16,620 nucleotides of DNA, taken from Gammaproteobacteria bacterium (lineage in GTDB: Bacteria; Pseudomonadota; Gammaproteobacteria; Pseudomonadales; Pseudohongiellaceae). Positions 7,364 to 13,972 of the stretch are shown one piece after another. The stretch's first letter is position 1. Each line of letters opens with the position of its first letter. The stretch lies in NCBI GenBank assembly GCA_007571115.1, contig RKSA01000168.1, positions 1 to 16,620 on the forward strand, given 5' to 3'. The notes below the pieces were generated by a model. The model saw only the letters and a program-made list of their open reading frames with translations. It made no database searches and was not told the DNA's origin. Made by a program: the position numbers and the translations under genes.

Positions 7364-8027
7364 TCGCTTTCTTCACCTGGCTTTCGTTCGGCTTGCCCGT
7401 TGCTCGTCGGCTGTTCGTTCTTGCCTGGCTTGCATCGCCGCATTGCAACAGGCGTTCGAGATAGCGCGCCAGCAGGTCGACTTCGAGATTGGCCTGCTGC
7501 CCTTCGCGATACTGGCCGATGACCGTCCCGGCCCGGGTATGCGGAATGATGTTGACAGCGAAATCGGTGCCTGCAACCTCGTTCACCGTCAGGCTCGCGC
7601 CATCGACGCAAATGCTGCCCTTGGGAGCGATGTAGCGAGCCAATGACTCCGGTGCGCGCAAGGTCAGGCGCAGGCTGCCACCATCATCGCGACGCCGCAG
7701 CACCGTGCCGACGCCATCGACGTGGCCGCTCGCCAGATGGCCGCCGAGCCGGTCGCCGATTCGCGCCGCCTTTTCCAGGTTGACCCGCTGCCCCGCCTGC
7801 AAGGCGCCCAAGGTCGTGCAGCGCAAGGTTTCGGCGGAAACATCGGCACTGAAACTGTCGCTGGCGAGATCCACCACGGTCAGGCAGCAGCCGTTGACGG
7901 CGATGCTGTCGCCGATCTTCACGTCATCGAGTTCGAGCAACCCCGCAGCGATCCGCAAGCGATGACCATCGGGGCCCGCACCATGTTCGAGCAAGGTTCC
8001 CATGGCTTCGACGATTCCGCTAAACAT
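7353..8027 (-). CDS. ribE: Riboflavin synthase alpha chain
   Basis: Dismutates two molecules of 6,7-dimethyl-8-ribityllumazine to riboflavin. The product is 224 residues with the two tandem lumazine-binding barrels: the first starts MFSGIVE and has GDSIAVNGCCLTV (39-51), the second has GGHLASGHVDGVG (95-107) and GASLTVNEV (143-151), and the C-terminal trimerisation helix contains LLARYLERLL (185-194). A basic, polar tail of about 30 residues after it is longer than usual. The ATG at 8027 is preferred: it gives the family's MFSGIVE start and has a purine-rich GAGG/GGGG stretch just upstream. A TTG at 8045 that would overlap the ribD stop adds six residues without family support. The 3' end overlaps ribBA by 11 bp. 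Confidence 0.96.
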   Translation of the reverse strand: MFSGIVEAMGTLLEHGAGPDGHRLRIAAGLLELDDVKIGDSIAVNGCCLTVVDLASDSFSADVSAETLRCTTLGALQAGQRVNLEKAARIGDRLGGHLASGHVDGVGTVLRRRDDGGSLRLTLRAPESLARYIAPKGSICVDGASLTVNEVAGTDFAVNIIPHTRAGTVIGQYREGQQANLEVDLLARYLERLLQCGDASQARTNSRRATGKPNESQVKKASET

Positions 8028-8041
8028 TGCCCCCGCCTCGA

Positions 8042-9214
8042 TCAAGCTTCATCCAGGCCTTGTCGAGCCTTGGGCCGGGCGGTGACTTTCAGGCCGGTGC
8101 CGATGCCACGAACATCGGCGATATCGAGCGCGACGCTTTGCGCGAGAGAATCGGCGCCATGAAACTGCAGCGCCGGCAAGGCATCGCTGCCGAGCAGGCG
8201 GGCACCGACGTAGACCACGAACTCGTCAACCAGGCGAGCTGCGAGCAAGGCGCCGGCAAGCGCCGGACCCGCCTCCAGCAACACTTCGTTGCAGCCAAAC
8301 CTGGAGGCGAGGCAGTGTAGCACGAATCCCGGCTCGACCCGTTCCCCGCAGGCCGGCGCGGCGATCACTTCGGCCTGTTGCGGAAAGCCTTTGGCCGCTG
8401 CGGTCGACAAGGCAAAAATTTTCACGGCGCCATCGAGGGCCAGGGTTTTCGCGCTAGGCGGAGTGCGCAAGGCGCTATCGAGAATGACCCGCAGGGGCTG
8501 GCCGGCCGTGGCAAGCCGTTGCTCGACGAGCTGCCGGGCCGCGCCGGCCAGGTTCCCGGGGCGGACGTTCAAGGCGGGGTCATCGGCGATGACGGTACCG
8601 ACCCCGGTGACGATCGCGCAACTGCCAGCGCGGAGCAACTGGGCATCGGCCCGGGCCTGGGGGCAGGTGATCCACTGGCTCTCGCCACTGGCCAGGGCCG
8701 ACCTGCCATCGAGACTCATGGCGATCTTGCAACGGACGAACGGGCGGCCGCTTTCCATTCGCGTGAAGAAGCCGATATTGAGTTCCCTGGCCTGCCCGGC
8801 GAAATCGGCGAGCTGGAAGACTTCGATGCCAGCGGCCTCGAGCTTCGCCACCCCGGACACCTGCGGATTCGGATCGAGATCGGCGATGACGACTTGCTTC
8901 ACTCGGGAATCGATCAGGGCTGCAACGCAAGGCCCGGTGCGGCCCTGGTGCGAGCAGGGCTCGAGGGTGACGAAGGCCGTGGCGCCAGCGCCGCCAGCGG
9001 CATCCACGGCCAAGGCGGCGACTTCGGCATGATCGCTTCCGGCGCCGGAGTGCCAGGCTTCGGCAACGCGATGGCCCCGCCGGGTCAGGACGCATCCGAC
9101 GCGCGGGTTGGGCGTACACGACAGGACGCTGCCGGCGAGCTCGAAAGCCCGGTGCATGTGACCTGGCCAGTCGGCCATGGCGCCGACGCAGTCGGCTTGG
9201 CTGAGAATCCGCAT
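8042..9214 (-). CDS. ribD: Bifunctional diaminohydroxyphosphoribosylaminopyrimidine deaminase / 5-amino-6-(5-phosphoribosylamino)uracil reductase
   Basis: Performs the second and third steps after GTP cyclohydrolase II: deamination of the pyrimidine, then NADPH-dependent reduction of the ribosyl side chain. The product is 390 residues. The deaminase domain (about 15-160) has TPNPRVGCV, the zinc ligand H62 with catalytic E64 in HAEV, and C87/C96 in PCSHQGRTGPC. The reductase domain (about 160-385) starts RPFVRCKIAMSLDGRSAL and has VGTVIADDPALNVR and a late VLLEAGPALAGALL. The N-terminus chosen (ATG 9214, with AGGTAG about 8 nt upstream) carries about 18 residues before the conserved helix; the ATG at 9178 is an alternative. 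It lies 35 bp after nrdR and 14 bp before ribE. Confidence 0.95.
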   Translation of the reverse strand: MRILSQADCVGAMADWPGHMHRAFELAGSVLSCTPNPRVGCVLTRRGHRVAEAWHSGAGSDHAEVAALAVDAAGGAGATAFVTLEPCSHQGRTGPCVAALIDSRVKQVVIADLDPNPQVSGVAKLEAAGIEVFQLADFAGQARELNIGFFTRMESGRPFVRCKIAMSLDGRSALASGESQWITCPQARADAQLLRAGSCAIVTGVGTVIADDPALNVRPGNLAGAARQLVEQRLATAGQPLRVILDSALRTPPSAKTLALDGAVKIFALSTAAAKGFPQQAEVIAAPACGERVEPGFVLHCLASRFGCNEVLLEAGPALAGALLAARLVDEFVVYVGARLLGSDALPALQFHGADSLAQSVALDIADVRGIGTGLKVTARPKARQGLDEA

Positions 9215-9249
9215 GGGCGCTACCTGGAAGGCGGGACGCTGGCCCGAGG

Positions 9250-9705
9250 CTAGCCGCCTTTCGAGAGGCGTTCGATTTCCTGGCGAAACTCCTCGAGATC
9301 GCGAAAACTGCGATATACCGAGGCAAAGCGCACGAAAGCGACTTCGTCGAGGTGACGCAACTCGTTCATGACCTCTTCGCCGACCATCCTCGAAGGAACC
9401 TCGCGCTCGCCGCCAGCGCGCAATTTCGCCTTGATGCGGTCGATCGCGGCTTCCACGAGGTCAACTCCCACAGGCCGCTTTTCCAGCGCCTTTTGCAGGC
9501 CCGAACGAAGCTTGTCCTCGTTGAATGGCTCCCGGGAACCATCGGTCTTGATGATTCGCGGCATGACGAGCTCGGCGGTTTCGTAGGTCGTGAAGCGATC
9601 CTCGCAGGTAATGCATTCGCGGCGGCGACGCACCTGGTTGCCGTCGGACACGAGCCGCGAATCGATCACTCGCGTGTCTATCGCGTCGCAAAAGGGACAA
9701 TGCAT
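9250..9705 (-). CDS. nrdR: Transcriptional repressor NrdR
   Basis: Nucleotide-sensing repressor of ribonucleotide reductase operons, acting on paired NrdR boxes. The product is 151 residues. The N-terminal zinc ribbon has C3, C6, C31 and C34 (MHCPFC and CITCEDRFTTYE), with the basic DNA-contact patch RRRRE before the second pair. The ATP-cone follows at about 49-139, beginning PRIIKTDGSREPFNEDKL and including VPSRMVGEEVMNELRHLD and VAFVRFASVYRSF. The open frame extends 20 codons upstream, but the ATG at 9705 gives the universal MHCPFC start. It sits 16 bp after glyA and 35 bp before ribD; the nrdR-ribD link is common in proteobacteria. I did not see a NrdR box in the window. Confidence 0.97.
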   Translation of the reverse strand: MHCPFCDAIDTRVIDSRLVSDGNQVRRRRECITCEDRFTTYETAELVMPRIIKTDGSREPFNEDKLRSGLQKALEKRPVGVDLVEAAIDRIKAKLRAGGEREVPSRMVGEEVMNELRHLDEVAFVRFASVYRSFRDLEEFRQEIERLSKGG

Positions 9706-9721
9706 TCGTCGCGGACCCCGT

Positions 9722-10984
9722 TCAGGCGCTCCGCCGGTACACGGGGAACCGTTCGCACAGGGCAAGCACCTTGCCCCGGACTTCGCCGATCAAGGCCTCG
9801 TTGCCGAGGTCTCCGAGAATGTCGCACATCCAGCCAGCGAGTTCGCGAACCTGGGCCTCGCCGAGGCCCCGGGTGGTCACCGCAGGGCTGCCGATGCGCA
9901 AGCCGCTCGTGACGAAAGGCGACTCGGGGTCGTTCGGCACCGCGTTCTTGTTGACCGTGATGTTGGCGCGGCCGAGCGCAGCATCGGCGTCCTTGCCGGT
10001 GATCCCCTGGCGGATCAGGCTAAGCAGGAACAGATGGTTGTCGGTGCCATTGGAAACGACGTCGAAACCTCGCTCGATGAAGGTGCCGGCCATGGCCCGG
10101 GAATTGTCGAGCACCCGTTGCTGATACGCGCGGAATTCCTCGCTCATCGCTTCCTGGAAACAGACTGCCTTGGCAGCGATGACGTGCATCAACGGCCCGC
10201 CCTGGCCGACTGGAAACACGCTGAAATTGAGCTTCTTCTCGAGATCCGGGTTCGATTTCGCCAGAATCAGGCCGCCACGGGGGCCGCGCAGGGTCTTGTG
10301 CGTCGTCGTCGTGACCACGTCGGCCCAGGGCACCGGGCTTGGATAGACGCCTGCGGCGACGAGTCCTGCGATATGGGCCATGTCGACGAACAGGAAGGCG
10401 CCGCTTGCGTCGGCGATTTCGCGGAACCGCTGCCAGTCGACGACTCGCGAATACGCCGAGAAGCCCGCCACGATCACTTTGGGCCGATGTTGCTGTGCCA
10501 GCTCGGCGACCTGCTGATAATCGATTTCGCCGCTCGCCTCATCGAGACCGTATTGCACTGCGCTGTACAGCTTCCCGGAAAAGCTCACCGAGGCGCCATG
10601 GGTCAGATGGCCACCGTGGGCGAGGCTCATGCCGAGCAGGGTGTCGCCGGGCTGCATCAAGGCGCCATAGGCGGCGACATTGGCCTGGGAACCCGAATGC
10701 GGCTGGACGTTCGCGTAATCGGCACCGAACAGCTCGCAGGCGCGATCGATCGCGAGCTTCTCGATCACATCGACGTGTTCGCAGCCGCCATAATAGCGCC
10801 GCCCCGGATAGCCCTCGGCATACTTGTTCGTCAACACCGAGCCCTGCGCCTCGAGCACCATGGAGCTGACGTGATTTTCCGAGGCGATCAGTTCAAGGTG
10901 CGTTTCCTGCCGGTTCTCTTCGGCGCGAATCGCTGCGGCCACGGCAGGGTCGTTCGCGGCCAGGGTGTCGTCGAGATTGAACAT
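9722..10984 (-). CDS. glyA: Serine hydroxymethyltransferase
   Basis: PLP enzyme that interconverts serine and glycine and loads one-carbon units on tetrahydrofolate. The product is 420 residues (E. coli 417). Conserved pieces are ELIASENHVS (31-40), TNKYAEGYPGRRYYGGCE (52-69), SGSQANVAAY (97-106), VDMAHIAGLVAAG (200-212), the PLP lysine K230 in TTTTHKTLRGPRGG, FPVGQGGP and the C-terminal TSGLRIGSPAVTTRG. The ATG at 10984 gives MFNLDDTLAANDP and has AGGA about 7 nt upstream; the frame is open further upstream to 11194, but that part overlaps the preceding gene and has no family match. A TATACT -10 box lies 34 bp upstream, so this is probably the first gene of the glyA-nrdR-rib operon. Confidence 0.98.
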   Translation of the reverse strand: MFNLDDTLAANDPAVAAAIRAEENRQETHLELIASENHVSSMVLEAQGSVLTNKYAEGYPGRRYYGGCEHVDVIEKLAIDRACELFGADYANVQPHSGSQANVAAYGALMQPGDTLLGMSLAHGGHLTHGASVSFSGKLYSAVQYGLDEASGEIDYQQVAELAQQHRPKVIVAGFSAYSRVVDWQRFREIADASGAFLFVDMAHIAGLVAAGVYPSPVPWADVVTTTTHKTLRGPRGGLILAKSNPDLEKKLNFSVFPVGQGGPLMHVIAAKAVCFQEAMSEEFRAYQQRVLDNSRAMAGTFIERGFDVVSNGTDNHLFLLSLIRQGITGKDADAALGRANITVNKNAVPNDPESPFVTSGLRIGSPAVTTRGLGEAQVRELAGWMCDILGDLGNEALIGEVRGKVLALCERFPVYRRSA

Positions 10985-11017
10985 TCGTGATTCCTGGGAG
11001 ATGGGGCGAGGGGGCAA

Positions 11018-11023
11018 AGTATA
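11018..11023 (-). promoter_or_regulatory. glyA: Likely -10 box of the glyA-nrdR-rib operon
   Basis: The minus strand reads TATACT (5 of 6 match to the sigma-70 consensus) inside the 74-bp gap between the lambda P-like gene and glyA, 34 bp upstream of the glyA start. The region about 17 bp further upstream (around CTTTCG) is a poor -35, so an activator or a relaxed -35 is possible. Transcription would start near 11011. Confidence 0.5.
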
Positions 11024-11058
11024 CCCGATGCAGCAGCGGCGAAAGCGGCAGAGGAACG

Positions 11059-11841
11059 CTACAAGGCCAGTTCCTTGCGCAGTGCGCCCAGGCGCTTGCA
11101 CAGCTCGGCGCGATCGAGCTCGGTATCGGTCGACTCCGGCAACGGCGGCGGGCGCTCGATCCGCAGCTCGGCGCCTTCGACGACTTGCCGGCACAGGGCA
11201 AGATAGTGGTATTCGAACAGCGGATAGCTTGCCGACTTCGGCTCCCTCGCCAGCAGCTCCCAGCCCGCAGCAGCGCCGGCCAGGTAGACCGCCGCATGGG
11301 ACCAGCCGTGCCCAGCCTTGGGCGATGGCGCCAGGCAGGCTTCATCGTAGGCGCGATGTGCCGGTGGCAGCCCGAACAGCGCGATGTCCTGGCGGCAGGC
11401 GTTCATCACGTCGGCGAGCGTTGGCAGGAACTTGCTCGTCGAGACCAGATGCTCGCCGGCGCGAACGATCTGCGCGGGGCTGAAACGCGCCAGATGGCCG
11501 AGCCAGTACTTCTTGGTCCGGTCAAGCCCGGCGCGGTTGGGAAAGGCCTTGCGAAACTGGTTGAGATAGGCGATTTCGAACTCGGCGAACATCTGGCCCA
11601 CCGCGTCGATCTGGTCGCGCCTGCCAGCGCGTTGCCCCGCTCCCCGGTCATTCGCCCCGGGCCTTTCGGGTTGCGGATTTTCCCGCTCCGGGCTTTCTTG
11701 GTCCTGGAGTTTCTTGCCCGGGACTTTCCTGGCCGGGGGTTCCTGCCCTGGCTCACTCGGCCCAGCTTCGGTCGCTGACGCGCTGGCGCCAGGCCTGATC
11801 GTCCGCTTCGACACTTCCACCAGCGAGTTCAGGTCGTGCAT
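11059..11841 (-). CDS. Lambda P-like replication protein (helicase-loader type)
   Basis: Probable relative of phage lambda replication protein P, which binds DnaB helicase and delivers it to the origin. The product is 260 residues. Residues 1-78 are disordered, with a proline-phased pentapeptide repeat (29-63). The core has the lambda P pattern: MFAEFEIAYLNQFRKAFP (84-101), a W-x-L-x-x-L helix (113-118), SKFLPTLADVMNACRQ (136-151), then GLPPAHRAYDEAC (157-169), a GWSHAAVYLAGAAAGWELLA helix (179-198) and FEYHYLALCRQVVEG (209-223). The ATG at 11841 is set by GGAGG 6 nt upstream (11848-11852), inside the preceding gene, which it overlaps by 89 bp. Domesticated lambda O/P-type pairs (named dopC and dopE in the literature, from memory) have been proposed as helicase loaders in bacteria lacking DnaC and DciA. 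The assignment is by motif pattern only; no structure or search was available. Confidence 0.7.
   Translation of the reverse strand: MHDLNSLVEVSKRTIRPGASASATEAGPSEPGQEPPARKVPGKKLQDQESPERENPQPERPGANDRGAGQRAGRRDQIDAVGQMFAEFEIAYLNQFRKAFPNRAGLDRTKKYWLGHLARFSPAQIVRAGEHLVSTSKFLPTLADVMNACRQDIALFGLPPAHRAYDEACLAPSPKAGHGWSHAAVYLAGAAAGWELLAREPKSASYPLFEYHYLALCRQVVEGAELRIERPPPLPESTDTELDRAELCKRLGALRKELAL
11653..11757 (-). repeat. 15-bp imperfect minisatellite encoding a pentapeptide repeat
   Basis: About seven degenerate 15-bp units, seen most clearly on the plus strand as CCGGGCTTTCTTGGT, CCTGGAGTTTCTTGC, CCGGGACTTTCCTGG and CCGGGGGTTCCTGCC between 11688 and 11747. On the coding strand each unit is five codons, giving SEPGQ, EPPAR, KVPGK, KLQDQ, ESPER, ENPQP and ERPGA, with proline at the third place of six of the seven. 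It lies in the disordered N-terminal linker of the lambda P-like protein. Confidence 0.7.
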
Positions 11842-12859
11842 TGGCTTCCTCCAGCTCCTGCCTTTTCAGGCGTTGCGCCCACAACTGCTTCATGCGTTGC
11901 AGAAAAATGATGTTCCAGGATTCTCTGGCCTCTCCGGTGTCGCGCCAGTAAAGCACGAATTCGGCAAGCTCTTGCAAGGCCCAGCCCTCGTCGATTCGCG
12001 CCATTTGCAGGATCTCGAGGCAGGCCGCGTTGGGTTTCCAGTCGGCGGCGAGGGGGCGCGGCGTCTTGCCGTCCAATTCTGCCGAACGCAGTCGCAGCCA
12101 TTGCCGCTGCACGTGGGCGATGAACTTGGAATTCCACGCATCTTGCATGACCCCCTTCTCCGTCCAGTACAGAACGAACTCGGGGATCGCGTCCTTGATG
12201 AAATTGTCATTGACTCCGTCGCGAAGCAGGATCTCGACCGCGACTGCGTCGGGCTGCCATTGCCGACCCATGTCGCTGAAGCGTTCCCTCGCGCCGGCGG
12301 CCGACTGCTCCTCGCGCCAGCGCCGCAACACCTCGCGGACAAACTCGTTGCCCCAGGAAAAGCGCGATTCGCCGCGCTCCTGCCAGATGAGCACGAAGCG
12401 GTCTCGCTGGGCCCTGATGAAATCTTCCGGGATGTCATGCTGACGGCACTGGCTGATCCACCCCTCGTCGGGCTGCCAGTCGGGGGGGATCGGCCCGGTC
12501 GAGGTTCTGCGCCGCCGCACCGCGCTGGTGCGGCGCGGCGGGCTGTCGAGCCGTTGCAGGGCATACCAGGCCGAACCGTCGTGCTCGGCGTGGGGTTCGT
12601 ATTCGAGCATGTCGAGCTGGATCAGTTGGGCGCGGATTCGTTCGATGTCGGCGAGCTTCCAGAATGGAAAATGACGTGCCAGATCGGCCTCGCCCAGTAG
12701 CACGAAATCGAGGCCGGGGCGGTTCGCGAGCTGCTCGACAGGGCGAAAGAATTGCAGCTCAGCCAACACGTGGACCATGACCGCGTTCTCCAGCCCGATC
12801 GACGAGGCCAGGGTCGGAGACACGGCGATCGGGCGATCCGAGTAGAGAGAACCGAGCAT
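11753..12859 (-). CDS. Protein with three tandem DnaT-like domains
   Basis: Likely ssDNA- or primosome-binding replication protein. The product is 368 residues from the ATG at 12859 (a GTG at 12916 would add 19 residues without clear support). Residues 1-105 look like a winged-helix-type domain (SPTLASSIGLENAVMVHVL, 14-32). Three copies of the DnaT C-terminal domain follow: about 124-181 (PPDWQPDEGW ... FVLIWQERGE ... FSWGNEF), 198-254 (RQWQPDAVAV ... EFVLYWTEKG ... AWNSKF) and 271-327 (ADWKPNAACL ... EFVLYWRDTG ... SWNIIF). E. coli DnaT has one such domain (PDWQPDADF ... SFIAYWQAEG). A charged tail of about 40 residues ends the protein. It overlaps the lambda P-like gene by 89 bp and is divergent from the kinase gene across a 153-bp gap. 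A lambda O-like adaptor role beside the P-like partner is inferred. Confidence 0.8.
   Translation of the reverse strand: MLGSLYSDRPIAVSPTLASSIGLENAVMVHVLAELQFFRPVEQLANRPGLDFVLLGEADLARHFPFWKLADIERIRAQLIQLDMLEYEPHAEHDGSAWYALQRLDSPPRRTSAVRRRRTSTGPIPPDWQPDEGWISQCRQHDIPEDFIRAQRDRFVLIWQERGESRFSWGNEFVREVLRRWREEQSAAGARERFSDMGRQWQPDAVAVEILLRDGVNDNFIKDAIPEFVLYWTEKGVMQDAWNSKFIAHVQRQWLRLRSAELDGKTPRPLAADWKPNAACLEILQMARIDEGWALQELAEFVLYWRDTGEARESWNIIFLQRMKQLWAQRLKRQELEEANARPELAGGSVEADDQAWRQRVSDRSWAE
11848..11852 (-). promoter_or_regulatory. Shine-Dalgarno GGAGG for the lambda P-like gene
   Basis: On the minus strand GGAGG lies 6 nt before the ATG at 11841, within the coding sequence of the DnaT-like gene. 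It fixes the start of the downstream gene and therefore the 89-bp overlap. Confidence 0.65.
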
Positions 12860-12908
12860 CGAAACTTCGAACCGTTGGCAAGACAGGGTAGAACTGCAGG
12901 CCCCCAAC

Positions 12909-12917
12909 CTTATCACA
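12909..12917 (-). promoter_or_regulatory. Possible extended -10 for the DnaT-like gene
   Basis: The minus strand reads TG, one base, then GATAAG, which resembles an extended -10 (TGnTATAAT) with four of six matches. It lies 50 bp before the ATG at 12859. No good -35 is seen at the expected spacing, so this is a weak call. Confidence 0.25.
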
Positions 12918-12931
12918 TGCCGGCGTCGGCA
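12918..12931. repeat. Short inverted repeat in the divergent intergenic region
   Basis: TGCCG, four bases, CGGCA: perfect 5-bp arms directly beside the putative -10 of the DnaT-like gene, in the 153-bp gap between the two divergent genes. It could be an operator half-site pair, but such short palindromes occur by chance in GC-rich DNA. Confidence 0.25.
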
Positions 12932-13012
12932 AGGGCGGTTGTTCCGAACGCAGCGACAAGGTAATTTCGCCGCTGTGCTGCACGAAACCGTGCCCCGACT
13001 GGAACGATCTGC

Positions 13013-13954
13013 ATGACCGAGAAAAAGCTTTCACCCGATCCGATCGACGACTTCATTGCGGAGCAGGGCCTGCCCAGCGCATATCGCGAGCACATCGAAT
13101 GCTGGTTCGCACCCCTTGCGCAGAACTTGCGCAGGCTCGCGCTCGAGCACAAAACTCCTGCGCGAATCGGCATTTGCGGCGCTCAGGGAAGCGGCAAAAC
13201 GACCTTGCAAGCCTTGCTCAAGCAGTTGCTGGCAAGCGAGGGGCTGCGCGTCGCGAGCCTGTCCATCGACGATTTCTATCTGCGCCGCGAGTGCAGGCTC
13301 GAGCTTGCCGCCGCCGTGCATCCGCTGCTCGCCACCCGGGGAGTGCCTGGCAGCCACGAGCTCGAGCTGCTCGAAGAGACTCTGGAAAAGCTGTCGATGG
13401 CGAAAAAAGGCGATTCGATCGAGCTGCCAATCTTCGACAAGGCCCTCGACGACCGGGTGCAGGCAAAGACCTGGCGCCACGGGCGGCCCGACCTGATCCT
13501 GCTCGAAGGCTGGTTTGTCGGCCTGGCGCCGCAAGGCGCCGACGAGCTCGCTGTGCCGGTCAATTCGCTCGAAGCCGAGGAGGATGCCGACGGCGACTGG
13601 CGACGCTGGGTCAACGCCCGGCTTGGCGAGTATCATCAACGCATCTTCGCCAAGCTCGACCGGCTGGTTTTCCTGCGCGTTCCCGATTTCGCCAGCGTCT
13701 ATCGCTGGCGCGGCCGACAGGAGGAAAAATTGCGCGAGCGCACTGCAGGGGCGGAGTCAGCGACCATGGACGAGACACGACTGCGCCGTTTCATCGAGCA
13801 CTACGAAAGGCTCACGCACCACGCGCTCGCGACCTTGCCTGACCAGGCCGACTGGATGTTCGTGCTCGACCAGTCCCATCGAATCGTCGCCAGAGTCGAC
13901 CGCTGGGCCGATCAGGCGCCTTCCGCCGAGTCGAAACCTCGCCATGACCGATAG
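13013..13954 (+). CDS. P-loop kinase of the D-glycerate 3-kinase (GLYK) type
   Basis: Expected to phosphorylate D-glycerate to 3-phosphoglycerate with ATP. The product is 313 residues. Walker A GAQGSGKT is at 56-63, followed by LSIDDFYL (83-90), TRGVPGSHEL (108-117), ELPIFDKALDDR (137-148) and ILLEGWFVG (162-170), a series typical of the plant/fungal-type glycerate kinases and their bacterial relatives. VYRWRGRQEEKLRE (229-242) is also a family segment. It is unrelated to the GlxK-type glycerate kinase. The ATG at 13013 has a GGA about 10 nt upstream. The gene is 18 bp before the TonB-dependent receptor, so they are probably cotranscribed, and divergent from the DnaT-like gene. The substrate is inferred from family; some members are annotated only as uridine-kinase-like. 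Confidence 0.85.
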   Translation: MTEKKLSPDPIDDFIAEQGLPSAYREHIECWFAPLAQNLRRLALEHKTPARIGICGAQGSGKTTLQALLKQLLASEGLRVASLSIDDFYLRRECRLELAAAVHPLLATRGVPGSHELELLEETLEKLSMAKKGDSIELPIFDKALDDRVQAKTWRHGRPDLILLEGWFVGLAPQGADELAVPVNSLEAEEDADGDWRRWVNARLGEYHQRIFAKLDRLVFLRVPDFASVYRWRGRQEEKLRERTAGAESATMDETRLRRFIEHYERLTHHALATLPDQADWMFVLDQSHRIVARVDRWADQAPSAESKPRHDR

Positions 13955-13958
13955 CAGC

Positions 13959-13964
13959 AAGGAG
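13959..13964 (+). promoter_or_regulatory. Shine-Dalgarno AAGGAG for the TonB-dependent receptor
   Basis: AAGGAG lies 8 nt before the ATG at 13973. An out-of-frame ATG at 13968 would give only ATG CAA TGA, so the start at 13973 is preferred. Confidence 0.65.
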
Positions 13965-13972
13965 AACATGCA

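Noticed and set aside
7353..8041. FMN riboswitch ahead of ribBA or ribE
   Set aside because: ribE and ribBA overlap and ribD-ribE are 14 bp apart, leaving no room, and no RFN-type conserved sequence was seen in the glyA leader either.
10985..11194. Upstream extension of the glyA frame to 11194
   Set aside because: It runs into the lambda P-like gene, is arginine/alanine-rich shadow sequence, and the ATG at 10984 gives the standard GlyA N-terminus with a Shine-Dalgarno.
11059..12859. A prophage or mobile island around the lambda P-like and DnaT-like genes
   Set aside because: No integrase, attachment repeats, repressor, structural phage genes or tRNA flank are visible; both sides are housekeeping or metabolic genes and base composition looks like the neighbours.
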